From Bradyrhizobium sp. NP1 (GTDB taxonomy: Bacteria > Pseudomonadota > Alphaproteobacteria > Rhizobiales > Xanthobacteraceae), in the NCBI RefSeq assembly GCF_030378205.1, contig NZ_CP127385.1, positions 4,070,001 through 4,134,000 on the forward strand: a stretch of 64,000 nucleotides of DNA, given 5' to 3'. The notes beneath the pieces are model-generated. The model was not told the DNA's origin and searched no databases. It saw nothing but the letters and a program-made list of their open reading frames with translations. Positions 25,098-33,698 of the stretch are shown here, one piece after another. Position 1 is the stretch's first letter. The number at the start of each line of letters is the position of its first letter. A program made the position numbers and the translations under genes.

Positions 25098-25774
25098 ATG
25101 GACATGCCCCTCCACCCCACATGGACGGATATCGCGATCCGCCTTGCGCTCACGATGCTGGCCGGGGCCATGCCGCCGGATTCAGGACGACCATCCTGGT
25201 CGGTCTCGCCGCAGCGGTCGCCATGATCCAGATCAACATCCTGCTGCCCGTCAGCGGCAAGACGGCGGAGTCCTTCGCGGTCATGGACATGATGCGGCTG
25301 CCGCTCGGCATCCTCACCGGTGTCGGCTTCATCGGCGGCGGTGCGATCCTGCGCAAAGGCGATCTCGTCACCGGCGTCACCACGGCCGCGACCCTGTGGC
25401 TGATGACGGTGATCGGGCTGTGTCTTGGCGGCGGGCAATTGCTGCTCGGCAGCGTCGCGACCGTGCTCGCCGTGCCGACGCTGCGGGCGCTGAAATGGGT
25501 CGACTTCGTCATGCCGCGCGAGCATCGCGCGCGGCTCGCGGTCACGAGCGGCACGCACTGGGAGGTCATGGAAGAATTGCCCCGGCTGGCGCAGGCGATG
25601 GGCTATCGCATGCGTTTTCAGGAGCAGCGTCGCCAGCCCGGTTCCGACAGTTCCGACTTTACATTTGAACTTGGCTGGAGACGCCCGGAACTCACCAGCC
25701 CACCGCTTGAGCTGCTGCGCGCGATCGACCGCCGCTTTCCGGTCAAAGCATTCGAGCTGACAACCGACGCCTGA
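25098..25774 (+). pseudogene. MgtC/SapB family membrane protein gene with internal deletion and frameshift
   Basis: The N-terminus MPLHPTWTDIAIRLALTMLA runs in one frame from ATG 25098. From about 25172 the family sequence continues in another frame (HAAGFRTTILVGLAAAVAMI, GILTGVGFIGGGAILRKGDL, VTGVTTAATLWLMTVIGLC) to the stop at 25774. In intact homologues an IGLNR-type segment joins these two parts; here it is missing. The loss shifts the frame and removes part of the first helix pair, so the gene is probably inactive. Intact MgtC proteins act in survival under low magnesium. Confidence 0.75.
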
Positions 25775-25850
25775 TCAAACCGACCGGCGGGCCGCACACT
25801 GACGGCGTTTCCCCGCTCATCCGTCGCTCTCAACACGTTCGCATTCAATA

Positions 25851-25884
25851 GATCAAGGCCGCCCCCGGGACGGCGGCCTTGATC
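25851..25884. terminator. Bidirectional stem-loop between convergent genes
   Basis: Perfect 13-bp arms GATCAAGGCCGCC/GGCGGCCTTGATC with an 8-base loop. It lies between mgtC (plus) and the small secreted gene (minus). It lacks a strong T-run. Confidence 0.55.
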
Positions 25885-25903
25885 GATCGCATCGACGACG
25901 CGA

Positions 25904-26158
25904 TCAGCGGGATTGCTTCTCCATGTTGCTGTCACCGGAAGGATGGGCCATGGCACCGGAATGGCGACGGGTCGTCGTCGCGCTCGAGCCGGTGGTCATG
26001 CCCTTCTTGGTGTTGTGAACGGCGCCGGGCGTGTTGCGGGTGGCACCGGGGCCGACATTGCCTTCGCTCGATGCGCCCGGCGCGGGTTGCGACTGGGCGA
26101 AGGCGCCGGCGGTCGACAGCGCGACAATGCAGACGGATGCGAACAGGATTTTCTTCAT
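25904..26158 (-). CDS. Small secreted Gly/Ser/Thr-rich protein
   Basis: 84 residues. A clear signal peptide (MKKILFASVCIVALSTAGAF, then AQS) is followed by a polar, probably unstructured mature chain (GATRNTPGAVHNTKKGMTTG). It resembles short exported proteins found in Bradyrhizobium. Function unknown. Confidence 0.7.
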   Translation of the reverse strand: MKKILFASVCIVALSTAGAFAQSQPAPGASSEGNVGPGATRNTPGAVHNTKKGMTTGSSATTTRRHSGAMAHPSGDSNMEKQSR

Positions 26159-26246
26159 CGTGGTCTCCTGGCGTTGAAGTCCACGATCAACCGGGTTGGC
26201 TGAGCAGGGTTCCTATCGGGAGAAATTCGCCGGAGGCCCTCGCCCG

Positions 26247-26447
26247 CTAGCGCCACATCGTCGGCTTGCCCTCCAACGCCTGACGGCCCGCCGCCTTCAA
26301 ATCCTCGACCGTCCACTCCCTCCTGGTCGCAGCTTCCAGGATCTTGGAAGCCACATGCGCCCGGGTCGAGGTTTCGAGCCGCGGGACGTTCTCGCAAAGC
26401 TCGTCCAGCACGGCACGCAACAACGCGGCGGTTTCGGGATCCAGCAT
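26247..26447 (-). CDS. Small helical protein, paralogue of 23545-23784
   Basis: 66 residues: MLDPETAALLRAVLDELCEN, then VPRLETSTRAHVASKILEAA and TVEDLKAAGRQALEG. AAGGAGA precedes ATG 26447. It shares the LDELCENVP...HVASKI...DLKAAGRQAL framework with the protein at 23545. No domain name is known to me. Confidence 0.72.
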   Translation of the reverse strand: MLDPETAALLRAVLDELCENVPRLETSTRAHVASKILEAATRREWTVEDLKAAGRQALEGKPTMWR

Positions 26448-26523
26448 CGGCGCTCTCCTTCTCGGCCGATTCTGGCCTGCTTTCGGCGCCGGAACTGTTA
26501 GCCAGGTTACACTTGCGGGAATT

Positions 26524-26730
26524 TCATGGCGGCCCGGAATCGACCCGGCCCCGGTCGTGGCCGGGCACGCTGAGATGGACCTCGTGGCCCTGGCGGATCG
26601 CCAGCGACGCCGCCGCCGCTGCGGACTCGAAGGCCGACTCCTTGGTCGCATAGGTGCCCTTGATATCGCCGTCGTGCAGCACGCCCCATTCGTTCCGGAC
26701 GGCCACCACCGCATATTGCGCTAGTCCCAT
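26524..26730 (-). CDS. DUF2188-like small protein
   Basis: 68 residues. Its pattern (AVVAVRNEWGVLHDGDIKGT, YATKESAFESAAAAASLAIR, QGHEVHLSVPG) is that of DUF2188-like proteins, which form a small beta-alpha module. A strong GGAGG lies 7 bases upstream of ATG 26730. Function unknown. Confidence 0.72.
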   Translation of the reverse strand: MGLAQYAVVAVRNEWGVLHDGDIKGTYATKESAFESAAAAASLAIRQGHEVHLSVPGHDRGRVDSGPP

Positions 26731-27016
26731 GTTAACCTCCTGCAGCCGCCAGCGGATCGTTCGACATCCGCTGAGGTCAACGGTTGCGGCCCGGCGGCGT
26801 TCCCGTCGGCGAGGAACCCGCTCATCGAACGATTGTTCTTCCCCAATGGACGGAGGAACCAGCACCCGCGATGAGCAGGCGGAAAAGCCTCACACCGCCC
26901 TACGCTTGACGTGATGGCCCTCCCTCACCTCTCCGATGATCCTGGCCCTGAAGGCCTCCAGGTCAATCGGCAGCACCCGGCATCGTTCCCGCCGTGGTCG
27001 TGGCGGCTCCGACGCT

Positions 27017-27223
27017 TCAGGATTTTGTAAAGACCTGCTGCAGGAAGCACAGCCCGTCATAGGTCAGCCGGGTTTCGCTGGTCTCGCCCCTGGCGACCTC
27101 CTCCTCGAGATAGGTCTCGAGATCGGGCAGCGCGCGGTCGAACTTCTCGATCGCGCCGACCATCTCGCAGGTCTCGCGGATGCGAGCGATCGGCTTTTCC
27201 AGGATGTCGATGATGACCGCCAT
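27017..27223 (-). CDS. Small acidic helical protein
   Basis: 68 residues: MAVIIDILEKPIARIRETCE, then MVGAIEKFDRALPDLETYLE and TYDGLCFLQQVFTKS. It looks like a compact helical protein with two Cys. No family recognised. It stands alone between larger gaps. Confidence 0.6.
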   Translation of the reverse strand: MAVIIDILEKPIARIRETCEMVGAIEKFDRALPDLETYLEEEVARGETSETRLTYDGLCFLQQVFTKS

Positions 27224-27293
27224 AATCGCACAATACGGTCACACGCCTTTGGTTCCCGGCGCTGCTCGCGCCGTCAGCGCTTCGATTGCACGG

Positions 27294-28388
27294 CTAGCCC
27301 CTGATCGTAATGCCGCGACCACATGCATCGTTGATAAAGCAAGCCTGAAGCGCTTCATCGAGCTGATCTGACCGCTTGCCATCGAGATTTACGTCGGGAA
27401 ATCCGTGGCTTCGCAGATAAAGCTGCATCTGCAAAATGGCGCGAACACCTCCGACCGTGACGATCGCATCCAAGTCCTGCTTTGCTTCCACAGGTTTCCC
27501 GGTTCGGGCTAGTGCAAGCGCGCGCTGAACATACAGATTGACTAGGTCCGGTCGGATCGGAGCGACACCGGATCGATCTGCCGGTTTCCCGAGAACGACA
27601 TTCAGATCATCCAGCGCGCCGGCATAATCGCCGGAGCGTGCGTGAACGACTGCCCGGATCTGGAGGGCGCCTTTGTCGAAACGACGCAGGGCAAGCACCG
27701 CAGTTGCGTCACGCCCGGCGTCTTCGGTCTTGCCGACGCGCATGCGAATCTCCGCACGCGACAGCAAGGTTCTGGGTTCATCGGGCTCGAGTTCGAGCGC
27801 GGAATCGAGGTCGCGCTCCGCGGCGTCGAGCCTGCCCATGCGAACGAAGATCGTGGAGCGGATCCAAAGTGCGTCTGCGTTCTTTGGATCGATATCCAGC
27901 GCCCTGGTGGCGTCGCGAAGCCCGAGCGAATTTTTCTCGCCCGGAACAATGAAAGCCCGCGTGGCCAATGCGTTGGAATTCGCCGGATCGATCTGAAGCG
28001 CGCGATTGACGTCCCTTTCGGCCTCGTCGAGCCTGCCGGGCATTTTTAAACGAGCGCGCAAGACAAGCGCAGAGCCATTGAGCGGATCCTCGGCAATCGC
28101 CGTATCCAGCTCATTGACAGCCTGGTCAACCCGCAGAACGGAAATCAACAGCCGGGCTCGTTCGACACGCTCTTGCGAGCGGCGTCCGGGCGGCAGAGTT
28201 GAAGCGATCGCCGGCGGATCACATTCGCCTCTCATCCGGGCTGCATAGCTGACATTGCATGATCCGCTTCCGAACGAACGGATAGGGCCGGCAGTCCCCA
28301 AAGGATCGGATGCAAAGCAGGGCGTGACCAGCAGGTCCGCGGTCAGGACGGCAACGGCAACGCAATGACGGCGGATTCCGACCAGCAT
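27294..28388 (-). CDS. Secreted tetratricopeptide-repeat protein
   Basis: 364 residues. The N-terminus (MLVGIRRHCVAVAVLTADLL, ending CFA-SDP) is a signal peptide. From about residue 80 to 290 there are five or six TPR-like units (RALQIDPANSNALATRAFI, RALDIDPKNADALWIRSTIF, SALELEPDEPRTLLSRAEI). Cys residues near both ends could form a disulfide (ACFINDAC). It starts 8 bases after the upstream TPR gene stops, so it is co-transcribed. Confidence 0.8.
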   Translation of the reverse strand: MLVGIRRHCVAVAVLTADLLVTPCFASDPLGTAGPIRSFGSGSCNVSYAARMRGECDPPAIASTLPPGRRSQERVERARLLISVLRVDQAVNELDTAIAEDPLNGSALVLRARLKMPGRLDEAERDVNRALQIDPANSNALATRAFIVPGEKNSLGLRDATRALDIDPKNADALWIRSTIFVRMGRLDAAERDLDSALELEPDEPRTLLSRAEIRMRVGKTEDAGRDATAVLALRRFDKGALQIRAVVHARSGDYAGALDDLNVVLGKPADRSGVAPIRPDLVNLYVQRALALARTGKPVEAKQDLDAIVTVGGVRAILQMQLYLRSHGFPDVNLDGKRSDQLDEALQACFINDACGRGITIRG

Positions 28389-28396
28389 TTTTCGGC

Positions 28397-29575
28397 CTAG
28401 TTGCAGCGCTTGTCGATCATGCATGCCCGGATCGCGTCTTCGAAAGCGGGGGTCAGGGCGGACGGGTCGTCATCCGATCGCCAATATCCGGCATTGCGCA
28501 GGGCCGGCATGGTTGCCTCCAGCATTGATCTGCTGATCGTCACGGCATGTGCCATATCCGTGACAGCGAGCTCGGTTTGATCCAGTTCGCGATGGATTCT
28601 GGCGCGCATATGCAAGCCGCCAGCGAAATCGGGATAAATCGCCAGGACCCGATCGAATACCGCCAGGGCTTCATCCATTTGGTTGAGTTGCGCGTGCAGG
28701 ACGCCCTTCGCATAAAACGTATCAGTATCGACCGAGCCAAGCGCGATCGCTTCACCCAGGTCGGCGAGCGCTTCCTTTTCCCGGCCGGGCTTGCCGGCGA
28801 GGAACACCCCGCGAGCCGACAGTGAAGCTGGTGAACGGCTATACGTTACAGCGGCATTGAGGTCCTGTTCGGCGCGATCAGGCCGGCCCAGCGCATCATA
28901 GATGTCCGCACGGTTCTTCAGCGCCAGGATATGGAAATCCACATGGTCGCCTCTTCCATCGAGAAACCCCTGACGGTTGATGGCATCAGGAGCGATGGCG
29001 ACCAGAGCGTCGGCATCTTTCAGCGCCTCGTCAAACTGCCGGCGTTTTGCGTTGTTCTTGCTCCGGAAGAACAGGGCATAGGCATCGTTTGGGTCGGACG
29101 TCAGCGCCATCGCGTAGTAGCGCTCTGCCTCGTCCAGATTGCCCATATCCCCGTTAAGCGCCCCGAGGGTCCTCAGCGCGTGGCCATTGGACGGGTTCAG
29201 CGCCAGGGCGTCCTGCAGAAACGACACGCCCTCCTGATAGCGCTTCGCGCGAAAAGCGATGTTGGCGCGGGATACAAACAGCTCCTCATTGGTTGGCGTC
29301 AACGGGATTGCGGCGTCGTAATCCCTCCCGGCGAGATCAAAGCACTTGGTGTTGTGATAAGCTCTGCCGCGGATGTACAAGGCATATCCGCGATCGGCAG
29401 GCGAGGTTGCCTTGTCCGCGATGATTTTCGAGCACGGTTCGATCGCTGCCTCTGGACGGGTCTCGACTTGCGAAAGCGAACATTCATCACTCGCAGCGGT
29501 CACCTCAAGGCCAGCGCCCGAAAAACCCGCGATGACAACCATCATCAGCAAGCTCGAAAGCACGCGTCCAATCAT
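28397..29575 (-). CDS. Secreted tetratricopeptide-repeat protein
   Basis: 392 residues. Signal peptide MIGRVLSSLLMMVVIAGFSG, then TPR units from about 60 to 340 (ALALNPSNGHALRTLGALNG, MALTSDPNDAYALFFRSKNN, VLAIYPDFAGGLHMRARIH). The C-terminal AIRACMIDKRC resembles the end of the downstream TPR protein (ALQACFINDAC), so the two are probably diverged duplicates. The start codon overlaps the stop of the upstream small gene as ATGA. Confidence 0.82.
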   Translation of the reverse strand: MIGRVLSSLLMMVVIAGFSGAGLEVTAASDECSLSQVETRPEAAIEPCSKIIADKATSPADRGYALYIRGRAYHNTKCFDLAGRDYDAAIPLTPTNEELFVSRANIAFRAKRYQEGVSFLQDALALNPSNGHALRTLGALNGDMGNLDEAERYYAMALTSDPNDAYALFFRSKNNAKRRQFDEALKDADALVAIAPDAINRQGFLDGRGDHVDFHILALKNRADIYDALGRPDRAEQDLNAAVTYSRSPASLSARGVFLAGKPGREKEALADLGEAIALGSVDTDTFYAKGVLHAQLNQMDEALAVFDRVLAIYPDFAGGLHMRARIHRELDQTELAVTDMAHAVTISRSMLEATMPALRNAGYWRSDDDPSALTPAFEDAIRACMIDKRCN

Positions 29576-29874
29576 TGCTGGGCCGGCTGAAGGAAGGACG
29601 AGACAAAAGTGAATGAGGTCAGTCGGGGGCACATATTGTGCTGCCCTGCCCTCGCACTTGCAGCGGCGGCGAAGAACGTTGCGCATGAACTTCGGACGCT
29701 GCAAGTGCTCGGCTTCGGGCTGAAGCCGGTCCTCATCTCCGCCCCGCACGAGCGGCTACCGAGAACAAGGCTCTCGGCGCCCATATCGCCAATCGCCCCA
29801 GCAAGTGACACATCGCCGGCGCTCCCGAGACACGCCAGCGCGGCGACAATTCTTGCGATGTTTCGGCTGACCAT
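29572..29874 (-). CDS. Small secreted protein, first gene of the TPR operon
   Basis: 100 residues. A signal-like start (MVSRNIARIVAALACLGSAG) is followed by a Ser/Cys-rich part. Its TGA overlaps the ATG of the TPR gene (ATGA at 29575-29572), which argues that it is translated and coupled to that gene. No similarity recognised. The plus-strand frame covering the same bases was judged less likely. Confidence 0.45.
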   Translation of the reverse strand: MVSRNIARIVAALACLGSAGDVSLAGAIGDMGAESLVLGSRSCGAEMRTGFSPKPSTCSVRSSCATFFAAAASARAGQHNMCPRLTSFTFVSSFLQPAQQ

Positions 29875-30088
29875 CTGCGTGCACTTTCAAGACGGCAGCA
29901 ACGTGCATCAGAAAACTGACGGCTGGACTAATCCGATACTTAAATGTTTAGGAAATATGGGCTTGAGAGCTGACTGAGCCGTACGCCGGTCAGCGCATTC
30001 GCGAGGTCAGTGCTGCCCGCTGACTGGTTTCACATCGTCAGCGCGGGGGTAAAATAGCCCCTTCCAAAACCCCGATCAGTCAAAACGG

Positions 30089-33000
30089 CTATGCGAGCAA
30101 GGCGCGCGCAGAGCTCACGTCGCGCGTTTGCTCGCCGCCCTCGATCGTGGCAAGGATCGGCGTCAGCAGCGCGCCGGAATCGCTATCTGGCTTTGCGTTG
30201 CGCCACAGCCGGGCGAGATCGGTCGCAGCGCGCAATTCAAGCAAGCGCGCTTCCTGATCTCGGGCAATCTCGATCGCTTTCACGAAGCAGGATTCGGCGC
30301 CCTGCCAATCCGGATCTCGCCGCTTGAGCGCGAGCTGTCCGCTCAAGCGGTGCAAATCGGCAAGCCAGTAGCGCTCGCCAGATTGCTCGACGAAGGCGAA
30401 TCCGTCGTTCAGGTCCGCTTCGGCTCTGGCGAAATCTCCCGCCGCCAGCGATACCTCGGCGAGGTTGGATATGAGGAGGGAACTGCCGATAAAGCCGCCT
30501 GCAGACCGCACCGCGTTCAGCGCGGCGCGCTGGGCCGCAACGTTTTCCTTGGTCGGCTCACGCATGGCGTGGGCATAGGCGCGATGGAAGGTAGCCAACA
30601 GGCGGATCTGCTCCACCTTGTTGTCAGTGCAATAAGCGGCGAGCTGAGCGCTATCGCGTTCCAAGGCTTCAAAATCGGCCAACACGGCCTTGGGCCAGGT
30701 GCCGGCGCAAAATTCAACCGATGCGACCGTGGTGGCATGCCGGTGGTCCGAGACCTCGGTTCGAACCCGCTGACTGATTTTGGCTGCGCTGTCGAGAAGG
30801 CCGAGCGATAGCCGCACCAACACCTCGAAACAGAGAACAGCAAGACTGGGATCCCATCCGAACCGATAGCTAAGGACTCTTTGCTTGCGCGGGTCGCGGT
30901 ATTTCCTGCCCTTCTGCAGGCTCCTGAGCGCCTCACGGTTCTGCCCGGCATAGTACTGATTGGTGCCGAGCATGCGGTAAGCGACGAGCTGGTAGGTGGG
31001 ATCGTCCTGCCGTTCGGCGACTTCGGTAATCTGGCGGGCCAGGTCGAGGGCCGCTGGCATTTGCGCCCTCAGCGTGGTGGCCGAGCAAAGGCCGAACAGC
31101 ACGGAGCCGCGCTGCAAATCAGTACCGACGCCCTTGTCCAGCAACCGTTTTGCGGCAGTAAAGGCCGCGAATGTCTCTGGCGCGGAAATGCTCTTGAGGG
31201 GGACCAGTGCATTGGCGCGGGCTACCAGCAGGCCGAGTTCGAGAGCATCGCGTTCCGGTGTCTCGGCCACCCGCGGGATCAACGCCAAGCCAGAGCTGGC
31301 GTCACGTTCGGCTTCCGTCGGGGCCGATTGCGATAGCGCCAGTTCCGACGCTGCCAGCCAATAGCCCGCGGCCAATTTGGCGAGACCTGCCTCGTCGAAA
31401 TGATGAGCGATAACGGCGGGCGGGCACTCCTCGCCTTCGATGCCTTGCTCCAGTGCCTGGGCGATATCGGCATGAATGCGCTGCCGCCGGCTACGCAACA
31501 GCGAGCCATAGGCCGCATCCTGCACCAGGGCATGTTTGAAGATATAACTTGCCTTGGGCGGCGCCTGGCGCTGATAGATCAGCTCCGATTCCACGAGCTG
31601 GCGCAGGGCATCGTCCAGCAGCTGCCCTCTGATCGGCGATACCGCTTCCAACAGGCTCCGCGAGAACTCGCGTCCGATTGCCGCCGCGATTTGAGCGATC
31701 TCCCTGATCGGGGAAAGGCGATCCAGCCGTGCGGTCAATGAATCGTGCAAGGTCGAAGGTATCGCCAGCGGCGTCAGCGCGGCAGCCAGCACGTAGGCAC
31801 CCTTGTCTTCACGCAGGAGGCCGGACTCGACGACGCTCTTGGTCAACTCCTCCATGAAGAGCGGAACGCCGTCGGTCTTCGCCAGGATCTGATCGAGCAC
31901 TTCGGCAGGCAGCATCCTTCCTGATGTGATCCGGTCAATCATCGTTACGGCCTCGCCTCGCGAGAACCGGTTGAGCGAGAGCATGGCGACATGCCCACGT
32001 CCGACCCAGGGTGGGGTGAACTCCGGCCGAAACGTCATGACCACCAACAGGGGGAGATGTTGCGCCTTTTCGACCATCCGGCCGACGAGATCGAGCGACG
32101 TGGGGTCAATCCAATGCACGTCCTCAACCAGCATCAGCAGCGGCACCGCTTTCGCCAATTCATCCACCAGTGCGATCATCGCGGCGATTGTCCGCTCTTT
32201 CACCTCGGCGGGAGCCATTTCGAGCGGCGGATAGCGTCCTTCGGTCGGGATCGACAGCGGCAATGCGAGGTAGGGTGCGATTTCACTGCTTTCGAGGCCG
32301 ACGCTGGCGATCATGGTCTCCAGTTTTTGCAGCCGGGCGTCGGCTGGCTCACCGCTAACGAAACCGGCCGCGCGCCAGATCTGACCGATGACGGGAAAGA
32401 ACGCGTCGTTGATGTGATGCGCCGAGCACTGATAGCGCAGCGTGAGGTGTCGCTCGTCACCGATGCGCTCGCGCACTGCCGCCAAAATGCGGGACTTCCC
32501 GATTCCAGCTTCACCCGACAGCAGCGCGACTTGGCCGTTACCCTTGGTGGCCTCGCGCCAGCAGTCCATGAGCAGCGCGATCTCCTGCTCGCGGCCAACG
32601 AAGGGGGTCATCGTCCCCGAACGCGACGCCTCGAACCGGCTGACGTTCTCCATTTCGCGCACGACCGACCAGGCCGGAACCGGCGCCTTGAAACCCTTTA
32701 GCTGCTGCAGCCCGTGGGCCTTCAGCTCGAACGACTTGCCGAGCAACCGTCGCGTCGATTCAGAAATCAGCACGCTGCCTGGCTCGGCCAGCGCCTGCAA
32801 TCGCGCGGCGAGATTCGGCGTTTCCCCGATCACGCCTCGCTCACGCGCCTCGCCCTCGCCGATGAGTTCACCCACAATGACCAACCCGGTCGAAATGCCG
32901 ACGCGGACTTCCAGCGCGATACCGCGATCGTGCCGAAGCCTTGCGACGGCTTCGAGCAATGCGAGGCTCGCGCGCGCTGCACGTTCGGCGTCGTCTTCGT

Positions 33001-33403
33001 GTGCGCGGGGATAGCCAAAGTAGACGGTCGCTCCGTCCCCCATCCACCTGGCGATATGGCCATCGTAGCGCGTCACCGACGCCACGACGGCGCCCCGGAA
33101 GGCGCGGATCAGATCGCTCACGTCCTCCGGATCGAGCCCTGCCGTCAGCGCCGTCGAATCCACGAGATCGCAGAACATCACGGTCAGCTGACGTCGATCG
33201 GCCGCGTCTTGCGGCTTCGGCTCTGCGGCCGCAAGCTCGCGGATCGCGCGCAGGATTTTCAATCTGTGCCCGAGTGAAATACCTAAGTCTCTAAGATGCT
33301 GATCGGTCAGTTCCGTCAGAACGCCCGCGTCGATGTCGCTGTCACGGAAAGCGGTTTCGTACTGACCCAGGCCGAGACCGCGCAGCCACGTCCCGACGTC
33401 CAT
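30089..33403 (-). CDS. SAM domain - class III nucleotide cyclase - AAA ATPase - TPR protein
   Basis: 1104 residues. Domains in order: SAM domain (1-60, LRGLGLGQYETAFRDSDIDA, LRDLGISLGHRLKILRAI); class III cyclase (about 70-245, MFCDLVDSTAL with a metal Asp, RWMGDGATVYFGYPRAHEDD, VGISTGLVIVGELIG, GETPNLAARLQALA); an AAA/ORC-like ATPase with P-loop GEAGIGKSR near residue 300 and Walker B LLMLVEDVHW; then a long helical, TPR-like C-terminus. It probably makes cAMP under control of its ATPase and TPR parts. This architecture is expanded in Bradyrhizobium. ATG 33403 begins the usual MDVGTWLRGLGLGQYE; a TTG lies four codons upstream. Confidence 0.92.
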   Translation of the reverse strand: MDVGTWLRGLGLGQYETAFRDSDIDAGVLTELTDQHLRDLGISLGHRLKILRAIRELAAAEPKPQDAADRRQLTVMFCDLVDSTALTAGLDPEDVSDLIRAFRGAVVASVTRYDGHIARWMGDGATVYFGYPRAHEDDAERAARASLALLEAVARLRHDRGIALEVRVGISTGLVIVGELIGEGEARERGVIGETPNLAARLQALAEPGSVLISESTRRLLGKSFELKAHGLQQLKGFKAPVPAWSVVREMENVSRFEASRSGTMTPFVGREQEIALLMDCWREATKGNGQVALLSGEAGIGKSRILAAVRERIGDERHLTLRYQCSAHHINDAFFPVIGQIWRAAGFVSGEPADARLQKLETMIASVGLESSEIAPYLALPLSIPTEGRYPPLEMAPAEVKERTIAAMIALVDELAKAVPLLMLVEDVHWIDPTSLDLVGRMVEKAQHLPLLVVMTFRPEFTPPWVGRGHVAMLSLNRFSRGEAVTMIDRITSGRMLPAEVLDQILAKTDGVPLFMEELTKSVVESGLLREDKGAYVLAAALTPLAIPSTLHDSLTARLDRLSPIREIAQIAAAIGREFSRSLLEAVSPIRGQLLDDALRQLVESELIYQRQAPPKASYIFKHALVQDAAYGSLLRSRRQRIHADIAQALEQGIEGEECPPAVIAHHFDEAGLAKLAAGYWLAASELALSQSAPTEAERDASSGLALIPRVAETPERDALELGLLVARANALVPLKSISAPETFAAFTAAKRLLDKGVGTDLQRGSVLFGLCSATTLRAQMPAALDLARQITEVAERQDDPTYQLVAYRMLGTNQYYAGQNREALRSLQKGRKYRDPRKQRVLSYRFGWDPSLAVLCFEVLVRLSLGLLDSAAKISQRVRTEVSDHRHATTVASVEFCAGTWPKAVLADFEALERDSAQLAAYCTDNKVEQIRLLATFHRAYAHAMREPTKENVAAQRAALNAVRSAGGFIGSSLLISNLAEVSLAAGDFARAEADLNDGFAFVEQSGERYWLADLHRLSGQLALKRRDPDWQGAESCFVKAIEIARDQEARLLELRAATDLARLWRNAKPDSDSGALLTPILATIEGGEQTRDVSSARALLA

Positions 33404-33453
33404 AATAGCATCCAATCTATATCGGCGATGATCGCCGAGTTAAAACCGGGTGT

Positions 33454-33527
33454 CTAGTGTGGTGGCCCCGAAGTTCGCAAACGAGCCCTGCCGCAAAATG
33501 ATGCGAACTTCGGGTCCGGGACACTAG
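33454..33527. repeat. Palindromic CTAG-bounded element, CCGAAGTTCGCA family, copy 1
   Basis: 74 bases. Ends CTAGTGT/ACACTAG and inner stem CCGAAGTTCGCA/TGCGAACTTCGG. The reverse complement of 53930-54003 aligns along its whole length, including the loop (GCCGC, AAATGA). Confidence 0.92.
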
Positions 33528-33698
33528 TGGCTCCGCGAATGACCGATTTGTGTCATGAGCCGAAAAAGCGTCATCCAGCGCATCAAGTCCGCTTCGCGTC
33601 AGCCCGCCGACGGCGTGGCAAATCAAAAGCCCCCTGCTCCGGGGCGGTTCGCCGAAGTCGAATGTTTGTCTGCCGTTGTGGCGAACGGGCGCGACCTC

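Noticed and set aside
29609..29977. 122-codon plus-strand frame
   Set aside because: No signal, motif or ribosome-binding site. The minus-strand frame over the same bases has a signal-like start and an ATGA overlap with the TPR gene.
33417..33626. 69-codon minus-strand frame across the first CCGAAGTTCGCA element
   Set aside because: Most of it is the palindromic element; no start signal or similarity.
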